Shown: piece after piece, positions 11,477-24,200 of the stretch | Layout of the letters: every line of letters starts with the position of its first letter | Numbering within the stretch: position 1 is the first letter of the stretch | Assembly (NCBI GenBank): GCA_949710005.1 | Contig: OX453287.1 | Span: forward strand, 14,308,366-14,372,365 | Length of the DNA: 64,000 bases | DNA from: Ricordea florida | Taxonomy: Eukaryota; Cnidaria; Anthozoa; Corallimorpharia; Ricordeidae | Reading direction: 5' to 3' | Translations under genes and position numbers: made by a program | The notes under the pieces: model-generated | What the model was told of the DNA's origin: nothing | Databases searched by the model: none | The model's input: only the letters and a program-made list of their open reading frames with translations

Positions 11477-12985
11477 TGATTGCTATAGGTCAGGAAATGG
11501 TGAGGGAAAAAAAAACTTCAAGCAAGGGAAAAGTCAGGGAATTTCATTTCGAGTAAGGGAAAGTTTAAGTCTTTGAGAGAAGTCAGGAAAAAGTGAAATT
11601 TAAGAGTTCTAATTTATTTATTTGGTGTAATTAAGAATTAACATGAAATGCGTTGGAGTGGTAGAATTAAATGACAAGCTGGTTTTGGATTGCCTAGAAA
11701 ATCAATCCTTTTTCCATGACTTTGTTACCTTAAGAAACTATCAATCCATATGCACTGTATGTAACTTTTTGAGCATATTAAATAAATGGGTGGATAGGTT
11801 TGCTGTGAGGTGAGGTTGGAGGCCATTACCAGGAGTAATTTAGTTGGTAAGGGGAATTTTACATTTGTCAGGGAAAAGTAAGGGAATTTCAAGATCATGT
11901 GGCTGTGGCAACCATGACTAGATTCTAAGCCGAAAAGAAGAAATGGTATTGTTCAGAGATGAGTAATTTTTACCACAACTAATACAAACCCTATTCAGAA
12001 GAAAACTGTATTGCCTGTAGTAGTAGAGGAACAATACCTTTACCCAGATTAGGACATACACCCCCACCCCATAACAGTATATTATGTTAAACATAAAAAA
12101 ATAACAATGATAATAATATCAATACCAGCAATAATAATAATAATGGTAATAATACAATAATAATCATGATAATAATTACAAGAACTGAGAAAGTAAAAAA
12201 AGTGATGATATAATAAGTAAATAGTTACATAAATTGGGGTTCTAATTCTCATGGGAAAAACCATCATGAGTTCTTAAAAACTAGCTTCGCGAGGTTTTGC
12301 GGGAGTCGTATTTCTAGTTTAAGCCAAGCACTGATAAACGTTTTTCAAAACTAGCATGTTGCGAAATCTTCCTTTGGCAGCTGCTGCCTACCTTGAAAGG
12401 CAATGCAGGAATCACGATGCAAATGGACATGAGCTTACCTTTGTCAATAATGCTTGAAGCATCCGATGTATAAAGGTTTCATGTAGCTGTTTGAACTGTC
12501 AAATGCGCCTTGTGAGATGAAAAACATCGAGTAAAAATCACTCCAATGATGAAGGGCGACCTTCGAAACCGTTGCATACCGTTTTACGAATCGAGCGCCA
12601 AAAGTACCGAAGGGGACGCCGGGAATAACTTACACTGCGCATGTTCCATTTGTTCCCAGAGTAACTCGGTCAGAGCAAACAGGCACGCAACGTGCTCAAA
12701 CGTAAAATAATCACATCCATTGGAAAACAGAAAATTTATGCTAAGGAAAACATTTCTTTGTAAAATTATCTTTTAATAGATGGGGGTAGATTAAAAAAAT
12801 AAGCCCATCCTTGATATCCATAGAAATTACAAGTCGAGAGAAACTTCAGAACGCAGCAATATCAACGTTTGACGAAAGAATTACAAATTTTAAAGGGCCG
12901 GCGTTGACGGTCTCATTTTTACGGCCGACGCTGTCGAACCAGCCGAGGTATATATAAACCTCTCTTGTTAGTGGCAGCTCGTCTA
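11477..12985. other. Unannotated region with AAT-rich microsatellite
   Basis: No gene seen. An impure (AAT/ATA)n stretch lies at about 12095-12180. Nothing else with sharp borders is visible. Confidence 0.4.
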
Positions 12986-12989
12986 GGTC

Positions 12990-13640
12990 TGTGACCAATT
13001 ACCGGCTCTATTAATAAGAGCCGAATCTACCTTAAATCAGAGCCATCTTAGGTTAATGGAAATAACTCTAGAAATAGGAGTCAAGATAACTCTAATAAAT
13101 GGGGCAGGGGCGGATCTAGGGGGAAGATGCAGGTGGTGCACTCCACCCCCTCCCCCACCCTGAGACGACCAAGCGCCTTTCTAATACAACTGGTATTCTG
13201 CATAGAAAAGAAAAAAACTATGGCACCCCGTCCTACGAAAAATCGGATCCGAGATCTGCACACTCTCCTAAGAAAAATCCTGGAAACGCCCCTGTGGGAT
13301 CTGTGGGGCCATTTTGTTTTGTAACAAAATAGGCCACCTTTTCGAGGTCAAATAGCTCCTCCAATAGGAGCTGATACGGCCCTAAAATGGGCCTAAAAAG
13401 ACTTGAACGAAATTGGCTCTATCAAATGGAGTCAAAATGACTCTAGTGATAGGGGCCGATCTGCACCAAGGAGCTGAATTATTGTCCAATATGGGCTAAA
13501 TTGGTTTTTAGTGGGGCTAAAATGGTTTTAACTGGGGTCGATTTAGACCAATTTAACAAAATGGCCCCACGAAGAGTCAAATCAGCTCCGGGGGCCATAG
13601 AGCTGAATCGGCACTTTGGGGCTGAAACAGATCTTTTGAA
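12990..13640. repeat. Array of short imperfect hairpins
   Basis: A run of consecutive 18-25-nt stem-loops, for example cggctctattaataagagccg near 13000, agctcctccaataggagct near 13355, and ggccctaaaatgggcc near 13378. Further degenerate members of the form ACTCTA(n)TAGGAGT lie between them. Stems are 5-8 bp and loops are usually AT-rich. The array is split by the MITE at 13105-13294. No element class that I know explains it. Confidence 0.5.
13105..13294. mobile_element. hAT-like MITE (190 bp)
   Basis: The ends are CAGGGGCGGATCTAGG and, reversed, CAGGGGCGTTTCCAGG. The CAGGGGCG start is characteristic of hAT-superfamily terminal inverted repeats. No transposase inside. I could not see a matching 8-bp target duplication, so the exact ends or the class could be wrong. 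Confidence 0.55.
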
Positions 13641-15178
13641 TTTACAGTGTACACGCGTGTAATGTATCAAAAGTTCTCGCTAACTATCACAGTTCATTGC
13701 TCAGAGGAAATTCTCACTAAGAGTTAATATAGTAATCCGTCTTAAATTTCTAAATAAAAACGGCAGGGTTCTTGCAGAAATTGTAGCACAAAATATAGCG
13801 TTCGGATTTTGATTCTAAGGAAGGTCCGGAAATGCGCACCGAAATTCAGTCCACAAAAAATATCTGACCTCAAACCACAAACCACAAAGAAGCTTACTTA
13901 AAATGTGAATATCGTTACGATATGACAGACTGATATATAAATAAATGAGCATGTTTTCTCTGTCCGTACAGAAAAGAATGACAAACGTACTTCCGCTACG
14001 AACTCAACTATTTATTTCAAACTGACAACTGAAATAATTCAAGTAGTCCTACATAGGGAGCGATCGCTAACTTAAAAATCGCTAACAAGCTATCCTTTAA
14101 CTTTATAACTAGATAAGTTCAGTCACTACTTGACACTTTAAACTCACGAACTCTCTTGAGATATATCCATTTGAGAGCAAACAACTTCAATTCTTCCTCG
14201 GATAGCTTCTTCAGTCACGGCGAACGGCGCCATCTCCGTGCATAAGTGCTAAAACTCTGTGATAACGCTTCTTATATATTTCTTATATATTCTAGAATCT
14301 CTGGAATGTGTGTGTTCTCTATATACCCCAGGTTGCCCATATCACAGAACGATCACACTTGGCAGAAACAGTGGAATCGTGTCTGGGATCGAGGACATGG
14401 AACAATATATGCAAAAATCTAATTTTGACTGGGCTTATTAGGCAGTTTTAGATCGTTAGCCAATGAAAAAAAATAGATCATCCACCTATAATTTGATAGC
14501 AAACTATAGTCCATGCGCCTGAAGAGCCTACCTCATACGCGGAACATAATTTTTAAATCAGTTGTTTGGTTTGTTTTACGTTTTTACTTTATACGTTTTT
14601 CCAATAACTTCCCCTGTCAACTATTCTGCCGCGATTTTATTCAAGACAAAGACAGTGACGACTTAGAGTAAGCCATGGATTCTTTAATGTATTATTATCC
14701 AATGTAGTTCTTTTTCGTTCCTAACCGTCAAGAGGCCGACAATACAGTCAAAAAGTCATCCTTGTCATACGTAAAAGTCATACTTAAAGAAAAATAGCGT
14801 TATTTTTTTTTTTAAAAAAAGAAGCATTATTTGAAAAAAAAAAATGAAGCAGTGCGAGAACAGTGCTAATCATAGTACCTTAACAAGCACAATCGGCAAA
14901 ACGAAGACAATGTCAATTTGGTCTAAGCCCAGCAACATTTGCTTGAGGATGTCGGATATACTTGAGAACAAAGAGTCTGTTTTCTTTTTTTCAAAAGCTT
15001 CTTCACCCCAACAATACAATGTTGTCACTTATTCCTTGAAACGGTAAACGGTAAATTATAAGTCAAAAGCGTTTTCTGCTCTCGCACGACCACAAGAAAA
15101 GTAACACTTATATCTTCTAAAACGTGCATCGTTTGAATAAAATCGGGCTTTGCTTGAAGAGTTATACATAATACATTT
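13641..15178. other. Unannotated region upstream of gene 1
   Basis: No coding gene recognised. It could contain upstream promoter sequence or 5' untranslated exons of gene 1, but no TATA-type core promoter stands out. A-rich and T-rich runs lie at 14800-14845. Confidence 0.35.
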
Positions 15179-15221
15179 ACTCGCACAATCGGTTTTGACC
15201 GGTCAGCGGTTGATGAGTTCC
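15179..15221 (+). promoter_or_regulatory. Conserved upstream block of gene 1
   Basis: The segment running from cgcacaatcggttttgaccg to gtcagcggttgatgagtt matches, with few changes, a block at the same distance upstream of gene 2 (61487-61530, minus strand). A T-rich tract ending in cttttag, an acceptor-like sequence, lies between this block and the ATG in both genes. The block may therefore be promoter or a 5' untranslated exon with an intron before the coding exon. Its function is inferred only from conservation between the paralogues. Confidence 0.45.
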
Positions 15222-15273
15222 TTACTCCGGTCGCATCCTGACATTTTCCTCGTGTTTTTCTTTTAGAAAAACC

Positions 15274-18200
15274 ATGGTGGCCAGGAACAAAAATATGGCG
15301 TTTCTTTTCGTTCTTCCCATTATCTTGGTGTTTCTAATATTTGGTAAGTAATATTTAGTAGTCTTTCGTTAGAACGTCATAAGACTAGTTGTAACATTTA
15401 CTTTACAATTACTGGGTGAATTCTCGAGCGCTCAGTGAACATGTGCTGAATTCTACATACACAATTAGATCAATTCTGATTACTGTTTTCCATGAGTGAA
15501 CAGTCCGCAAAGTGTGCAGTTTGCAGAACCAACTATCATACTTCCTTGGATGCTATACTTATAAAGTGTGTTGTTCGCTTAAAATAATGCAGAATTTGTG
15601 ACTCTTGTCGAGTTTCTGTTGGATGACATAATTGTTACATATCGCACAGTCGTTTGCAAAAAAGGCCGTTCACTTTTAGAACTCACATGTGCACTTTTCT
15701 CTCTTAATATAATCTGATGAAATGCCGATGCCGCCAACTGAGTAAATGTTTAAAGTAAAACCAAAGCATTAAAGCACAAGAACTGACTTAAGACTGAGCA
15801 CGCCTCGTTACATGGTTGGTTCCGTAATTTGGCAAAGTGAGGCCAATCCTGAGTTCTTATTGGCTCCCCAGGCGGGCAAGATGGGCCTATCTTCCCCGCC
15901 GGGATTCCCCGCGTTGTCCGGTCCGGCGAAACAAAACAAAGCAAAATGGCCTTCTTATGAATCCCCTATAGAGTACCGAAGCGCTGACGTCACGTTACCA
16001 TGGAAGCATTTTGGCTGGTTCTAAACAAGAGATCAACATAGCGTCTCTCTTTGGGTAACGTAACGTGGACAAGTCGAAAATGGTTCAATGTTTTGCCCCA
16101 GATTGTAATCATCAATCAGAAAGGGAGACATGTAAATTTTTTAGGTTTCCGAAGGATCCTGTGGAGTTCAATTGGTGGAAAAAGCTCCTAAGGTAAGGTA
16201 AAACACGCTAGAAATACCGGCGCTAGGTAGTGGCGTGACGACTCGAACAATTGAACTCTGACTCTTTGAATTCTTCTTATTGTTCTTAATCTTCGATATC
16301 CCTCATCAGTTAAAACAACGGTTTTTTTAAAATATGTATCAATATTCGTTTGAAATGAATCTGCTTTTAATAGACGAGAAGACCGAAGTCCGGGAAGCAG
16401 TTCTCGAGTTTGTAGCTGCCATTTTCGTGAAGGACTGAAAGTAAACGGCCCTGAGATATTTAAAAGAAATGCCGATAAACTATTTCCAAATGCTGAAACA
16501 CGTACGCCAAAGCGAGCTAAGACGAAGAAGACAAGTTCAGAAAACTCGGTTCCGGTTTCTGATATAATCAAGCAGTTAAACGATTCGTTGTTAGTAAATT
16601 GTTTCCAGGCTCAACATCAGATAAAGCCATTGTGGAAAAATCTGGTGTACTAGAACACTTTAAACCTGGGGATCTGATACTTGCTGACAAAGGCTTTTTG
16701 ATAGCTGATATTGTTCCAAATGGTGTGTCTGTTAATATTCCCCCATTTTTATATAATGGGAAATTTAACGAGAGTGAAATTAAGCTAACTAAGACTATTG
16801 CACGGTGCAGAATTCATGTGGAAAGGGCAAATGCACGCATCAAAGATTTCAAGATTCTAACCTTCATTCCACCATACTTGAGATGCTACACTGAAAAAGT
16901 TTTGAAATTATGTGCTGGCTTGGTAAACTTACAAAACTCCCTCATTAGAGAAGTTAGAGATTCTGTTGACATGGAACAGAATTATTTTTTTCTAATTCTT
17001 GGTTGGGTATAGTTGAGATGAAACATGCATCCCTAGCTGTGAGCTTAATTTTGATACTTAGAACATGCTGCATGTATAGCATAATATGATTTTGTTTGAT
17101 TCCATTAAATGTTTATATCCCTACAGTCTTGATTGCAGTGTTTTGCGTATTCACTTTTGCAAAACTTAAAATAAAAGTGAGTGTTTCAACTGACATTCAT
17201 CTCTGTTTATTTCATGTTAAGATTTTACTGTAATTATAGTTGTTACCATCTATTTGAAAAGGAAGAAAAAGGAGTGGCTTAACCTGGTAAATGTGTATTA
17301 ATTATGGTAAGCTAGTGTATATAAAAAACAAATAAAAGAAATTATGGAATAGTGGAGCTGCACTCCTTAAAAACAGTGTTTTTGAAAAAATGTTGAATTG
17401 CATTTTACAGTTTATAAGTTACCCAAAGACTTAAGTTAATTAACATCACAAGTTTGCAAAACACAACCAATTTATTCTGTACATCACATCAGATGACCAC
17501 AACCCAAAGTTGTTTTTCACAATGCTGAAAAAAACATGCATGAGATTTTAACAATGTTCAGTCTCCAACAATTTCATATGTTCATGAAAATCAGTCTGCG
17601 GAGCTGCTGACTGCCTGTAGCCTTACAGTAGATCATTAGAGAATGCTGGAATAATATGCTTAATATAAAAGTCCTTTAAGAGTTGAAGATTGTCAGCCCA
17701 GGCAGGATCTTTCTTGATTTGGAGGATGAGGGTTTCTTTTGTTGTCCACACAACAAAAAAGCAAATCTCCCTTCCAGTGAAATATAACTGTCCTTGTACT
17801 TGATGCCAGTAAACATGTCCTTTATCGAGTTCATAGTGTCCTTGTGAATTCTTCTTGATATAAAATTTACCTGATGATACTGCTTCTTCTATGGTTAAAT
17901 CTCTTTGGGTGAATGGGCACTTCACCTCCAGCAGTGCATACGTGCCTACCAAGCCATCAGGGGAGGCACCTAGCATTCCTGACAGCTCAAGCCAAATCCC
18001 AGATTCTTCAACACATAGCTTTGTTTTTTGTTCAAACACTTTCTTTGCCTGATTTTCGTTAATTATGCCCCAATTAATGGCTTGTACCCTTGGTAAATCG
18101 TACTGGCCAAGCACTCGCTTTAGAAGGGATGGAGTGACTCTCTTGCAGTTTAAGACATTTCCAAAATTGCTGGCTGTGAGTCTTCCTTTCCTTATCATTT

Positions 18201-21200
18201 GCCAGGAAGGATTATCTCGTTGTCTTACGGTGGCTTTATTTACGGCTATACGCTGCTCTTCAGAGATACGAAGTTTCTCGGTAAGGTATCTCTTCTTATC
18301 CGCATGATTTAGAAGTTCCCGAGACAACACAATCTCTTCTACAGTGATCGCAGGCAGGGCGTTGTTCTTTTCAGGCTCTGGAGAGAGAAGCCACAAAGTG
18401 CCGGTAAAGTTGCCGTACTTTTTCAGTTCTTGGTAGAACCAGGAACGATCCTCTTCGTTTACTTCTCTATTAAGGCAATTATACTCCTTTGAGCAAGGAT
18501 ATAACTCTTCTACGGATTTCACTTGGTTTGGGGCCCTGGGCTTTTTCCATTTGCATTCTACATCTGTTCGGCTAAGATTATGGATTCCATAGATAATAAG
18601 TGCCGCGGCATGGCTACATTTATAGTTTCCACGGGGACATTCGCACTTAGCAGACTTTATTTCATTCCCATGAAGAGAAACCTGTATTGCAGAGTAAACA
18701 TAGGGAACATTAAAGTTTTATACAAACGATTACGAGTGTTCCGAACTTGTGAGTTTACTTACCGTGACCTTGTAAGACTTGTCCTTCATACTGGCATGTA
18801 CCAATCCTATAATCATTCCATTGGAATACTGAAAAGACTCTATATGGTCGGATTTGTAATGATTTTCACCACGTTCGATTGATTTCGGCTCACCAGAAAA
18901 GAAGAAGTAAGAGAAGTTATCGTTATGGCCGCCATGTTGGTTCGAATGCTCTTTGTTTAGAACCACTCAAATCGTGCCCATGGTAACGTGACGTCACACT
19001 TCGGTACTCTATTGACCAAGCTCGTTCTGGGACAATAAAAGCGGCAGAACAAGAGACTGATAAACTATATTGGCTGCATCGACAGTTAGATTGCTTCTAA
19101 TTCTTCCGAGGACACCGATTCTCTTGGAAATCTTAACCAATATCTTATCCACGTGCTGTTTGAAATTGAGATTTGCATCTATTAGCACGCCAAGGTATTT
19201 GTAATGTTGTGCTTGATTTATCGGCTTATCCCCGAGGAATAAGCTAAATGGCCCATCTGAAAGGGTAGCCGAAGCGATTCGTTGTTGGGTGCCGAAAAGA
19301 ACGTATTCGGTCTTCACAGGGTGAATGCACAGCCTATTAAGATGGGTCCAGGACTGCAACTGTTTTAGATCTTTATTCAAAACGGTACTTATGTTTCCGA
19401 TATTGGAGTCAGCGTAGAAAAGGACAGCATCGTCCGCATAAAGTAGGATCTGTGACTGAAGTAAACAATTGGGCAAGTCATTGATGTAAATCGAAAACAA
19501 AATCGGACCAGATTTTATCTGCTGAGGTGCAGACTGTGCGCTGCCATAGACAACAGATTGACATCGACTGGTAAGATAGTTCTTAAACCACCTCAGTTCA
19601 TGGTTGTTGATACCATACCCAGGCAGTTTCTTTAGGAGAAGTTGGTGATTTACACTGTCGAAGGCTTTTCGAAAGTCGACAAACACCGCTGCTGTAACAC
19701 AACCTTCGTCAATGCCTTTTCTAATACAATCCGTGAAGTATGTAACCGCGTCCTGGGTAGAATGATTTTTTCGAAAACCACACTGGAAGGGAGATAGCTG
19801 ACTGGAGTTATCTAAATGTTGGAGGAGCTGTATTTGCACGGCTCTTTCAAGGATTTTCGAAGCCACCGGTAAAACGGAGATGGGACGGTAGTTATCCATA
19901 CACTTCTTATCCCCATCTTTATAAAGTGGAACCACCCTTGCATATTTCCATTCCTCCGGTAAAACTACAGAAGAAATCGAAAGATTTATTATGACTGTTA
20001 GCGGAACTGAGATGCTTGGAGCCGCATCCTTTAGTAAACGAGCTGGAATTCCGTCAAGGCCTGTACCTTTCGATGTTTTAAGCAGCCTAAGTTGACGAGG
20101 AACAAACGCAGCTGATACTGGTTTCAAAGAAAACAAAGATTGACTTGAATTATTCTGTGCTCAGCTGGTTCCAGTTAAGAGGTGGAATACTAGAAAGCAA
20201 CTTTTCCACAACATTTGTAAAATATGTGCAGAAACCGTTTGCAATAATAAGGGCATCCGTGGTTGTCTTTCCATCTACTGTGATAGGCTCAATAGAAGCT
20301 GACGGTTGAGATGTAACCGATTTGTTGGGAAGGACTTTCTTAACAGCTTTCCAGAAATTCTTGGGATCATCAGAATTTTCTTCTATGACTCTGCGGTTGT
20401 AGCTGGATTTCGCTTTTCTAATCATGGCAGTAACCTGATTTCTCAAACTCTTGTATCTAGACCAGTGTAATTCAGTGTTTGTTCCACGAGCTTGGCGGTA
20501 AAAATGATCTCTCTCGGCCATTACTTTCTTTATCCCGTTTGACAACCAAGGGATGTTTCTGCCGCGAACTTTCTTGTCAATTTGAGGTGCATGGTTATCC
20601 GCCACGTGCAAGAAACATGTTTTGAAGTTCAACCACGCATTATCGACGTCCTGACACTCACTGAGGTTGTCCCAGGAGACAGATGACAGGTCTTCATTAA
20701 AACGTGTAGAACAATACTTGCTGTAGTTTCTGCATTTTATCGTTCGTGGTTTAAACTTTAGCGAGTTCAACTTTCTAACAAAAGCCGTCATGTCATGATC
20801 ACTGAGTGCTGACTTGACCACCTTGACTAAGGTAATATTCTGTGGTTGAGAAGTACAGATAATGTCAATAAGAGTCTGGGATTCCCTTGTGACTCTTGTA
20901 GGCTCATTAACAACCTGTGTCATGTTCATGCTTTGAAGAATGCTCTTGAGCTTCTTTGTTTCTCCCTGACACCTCGCACCAGGTGAAAAATTACAATTTA
21001 AATCGCCATTATAATCACTTCTTTCTTTTCGGTATTGGCAACTTCTAAAACATTCTCAAACGACGACATAAACTCTGCATCCAAGAAATCAGATCCATCT
21101 GGGGATCGATAAAATGTTCCCAACAGAATCCCTTTAGAATGAGGCTGAGTAAGTTCTATCCAGATAGCTTCTAGCTCGGGTTTTTCTAAATCTACTCTTC

Positions 21201-24200
21201 TAAGAGCCGATAAAGAATCCGCTAAATAAACAAGAACCCCACCACCTCTGTGAATACTCTGTCGATCCTTTCGGTAAAGTTTATAGCCATCAATCGTTAT
21301 TTCAGTATCACTAACATTTTTGGAAAGATGACTTTCAGTAACCTCAAGAATGCTGATTCCTTTATGTGACTCTAGTAAAGCTCGAACTTGGTCAATCTTT
21401 GGTAGCAGGGATCGGATGTTTTGTTCCAGCGCTAGACTCATCTCATGGCATCTTGCCGCAGACTTAAGCCAAGATGTCGAACGTCGGATGTCGGATATGG
21501 AACATTATACACTTAATGTACGAGACGAAGTCGAGGGAAACACCAGGACTCGAGGGAAAACAAAACTAACTAGTTTCCCGAGGGACAATACATTAAGTGC
21601 TTTGTTTATATATTTAGACTTTCTATATATGTATCCCGGTCGGGATATATACATTTGAATTTGATCAGGGACACTGACATAGAATTAAGCAATCACAGTG
21701 CTCGTTTTGTTGAGTGAAAGTCTAGGTACATAACAATATGTGTTAAATCTCGGATAGCACTTGTAAGCTTACGTAAAACTTCCTTGTTGTAATATTTTAT
21801 GTTTGTCTTCTATTTCCTGGATAGCTGGAACGGCAACTGGTAAATGCGCTGGTACCCAGTATGGCAACAGTGATCTGTTTGCATGTTTTAAGGGCGACAA
21901 CTGCCCTTTTAATTACCTTAAGGTTGAACCGGCAAGCGATGACTATTGTGGTCGGGGAAATGTCTGTTGTGAGGTCATTTCTGAGATAAAGATAAAGGTA
22001 TGGCCAAAGAGCAGGGAGTAAACGGCAACTGGGCTTACTTACTGTCAAGAGAAAATGAGGAAAGAGAACATAACCCCGTCTGAAATGATAAGGGGGACAG
22101 AATCTATTTTTAGCCCGAAATCTGTCTATATCTCGTTCCCTGGCTGCGTGGGTTCCCCGTGGCGCATTGAAATTAAAACCATGTGATTAGAAGGACATCA
22201 GCCATTGGTCAGTTAAAATAGTTTCCGGATCTAAAAATAGATTCTGTCCCCCCCTTATTACCGGGGCCCAGCCGAAGGCTGGCACCGGTTATAGAATGCA
22301 GACGGTTTCTGTCGTTTTTTCAACGTTACATTTTTAGGGATATATCGCTGACTGAGATATATCGCTGGCTCGTTACTTTTGCTCGCTGGCTCATTGAAAT
22401 CTTATCCGCCATTTTGAAAAGCACGAGGGATGGAGGCGAATCAAGAGAAAGATTATCCATCCATTTACGATGCACTAGTTTATGAGCAAAAATTTAAGAG
22501 TGAATATTTGGAGAGACAAATTTACGAGCGATCACTTAAGAGTGAATCTTCCATCGTGAAACGTATCGAGAATAAGAGCGACTTATCAAAGCTATCTACG
22601 CTGAGTGAACCTTCCATCGTGAGAGGTGCAAGAGATTAACTATATCTATGCAATCCCGTATCCCACTGGGCCCCGGTAAGTTCCACGTAGTGGTTCTTGT
22701 CATAGTACTAAAACCCAGTATGGAAGATACGTGCTCTTACCTCATTTTCTCGTGGCACTGTTGAGTGTCAACACAAGATAGGATAAGGTCATCCTCTCTT
22801 GATCTAGGTTAACATTCACGGTTTAGAGTAATCGGGATGAAGAAGTGAAAAGCTTCTTATGTACTTTAGCTGAATACTCTACTATTATCCGTCGACCGGT
22901 TAGCTCAGTTAGTATAGCATCGGACTACCCTGCGGTAGGTTGCAGGTGCAAACCTCGACCTGCTACTCAGGCAGTTTGGTTCTTTACGCTACTTTCGTAA
23001 CTTGCCTACTCTTTTTCTCTTTTTATATTTGCTAGCCTGCTTTGCGCTCTGGTTGAAGATTTTATTTTGCCCTTTTTCGTTTGTTTTTCATTTATGTCAA
23101 TGAAAGCTACAAAACTTAAAACACGATACGCCTAGGGCTAAACTAGAAAACCTTTTGGTTCACTTTGGCTCTGGGCATTTCCTAACAATATCTTTATTTT
23201 TAATATAGTAAACTAATTGTATATATATATATATATATATCTAAGGAAAAAAAGTAAAAATATAGAGACAAATGTAATTCTATTTTCTCAGGAAATGTAT
23301 TGTATTGTATTATTGTATTGTATTGTATTTAATTAATTATGGAGGAAGTGCTGATTTGTAATGACATCCGCAACGGTTAGACTTTCTAGTCTTCTCGGAT
23401 ATAAGGACGATAAACCGTAGGTCCCGCCTTACAAGACTTGTTCCTAATATCTGTGGGACGTCAAAGAACCCACGCATCGTTCGAAAAGAGTAGGGGACGT
23501 AGTTCCCGGTGTGGTGGTCTATCTCTATGTCTGGTTTCATCTGTCATTTCATGCTAGGGTTGGGTGGGTGAGATCATATATGGACTGACAGCGGCAGCCA
23601 GAGGCGCCTTTACATGCTGACGTGCGATCTCACTAAATAGAAGTGTAAGGCGCCTTTGAACATATTCATGTGAAAAAGTCCGCTATACAAATCTATTATA
23701 ATTATGAATATCCAGTACCGTTTTCTGCATTTATTGATCTCTTCTTTTTTTCTAAGTTTTTTTCCCTCAGCCTGATTAGATTTCTCTATGTAATTAATCA
23801 CTATTTAAATACTTGTTTTCTTATCAGCTCTTTTACTCTCTTTTTCCTTTTTCATGTGTAAATATCTAGAGAATGCAAATTAATTATTGAAACTACTCAG
23901 CTCATCCAGTCCTTACCATGCTTAGTAGTTTTCAGACTGATCTGGTTAATCAATAACTAATAATTTCTCAAATCTTTATAGTTTCGAGGAAAAAACCCAC
24001 TATTTCTATTTTTTTAATAGCGTCTTGTAAATGGCTTGAATCCAGGACTCTAGTCACTTGTTTCTCGAATTCGATATTATAAGTGTAGTATTGTAGGTAA
24101 GTAGTAAGCAGGGGCGGTATGGGGCAAATACTGTGTTCTGACTGGCCTAGAACAGAAAAGAATTTCAAGATGGGGCTGGTGGAAAAACCGGTTTATCCTG

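Larger units (their letters stand above)
15969..19011 (+). mobile_element. ISL2EU DNA transposon (3.04 kb)
   Basis: Terminal inverted repeats of about 34 bp begin TAGAGTACCGAAG and include TGACGTCACGTTACCATGG (left 15969-16003; right 18978-19011, reversed). Flanking TA dinucleotides fit a 2-bp target duplication. The element encodes the two proteins that define ISL2EU: a THAP-domain transposase on + (16080-17012) and a SWIM/YqaJ nuclease on - (17623-18966), convergently arranged. The transposase is internally deleted, so this copy is probably non-autonomous. Between the genes (17013-17622) I see only AT-rich untranslated sequence with two AATAAA-type signals. Confidence 0.85.

Noticed and set aside
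13105..13294. 8-bp target duplication for the hAT-like MITE
   Set aside because: The flanking 8-mers (aaatgggg and tgggatct) do not match.
22894..22970. Functional tRNA gene
   Set aside because: A and B boxes are present, but the B box is altered and the anticodon and acceptor stems do not pair properly. A SINE head fits better.
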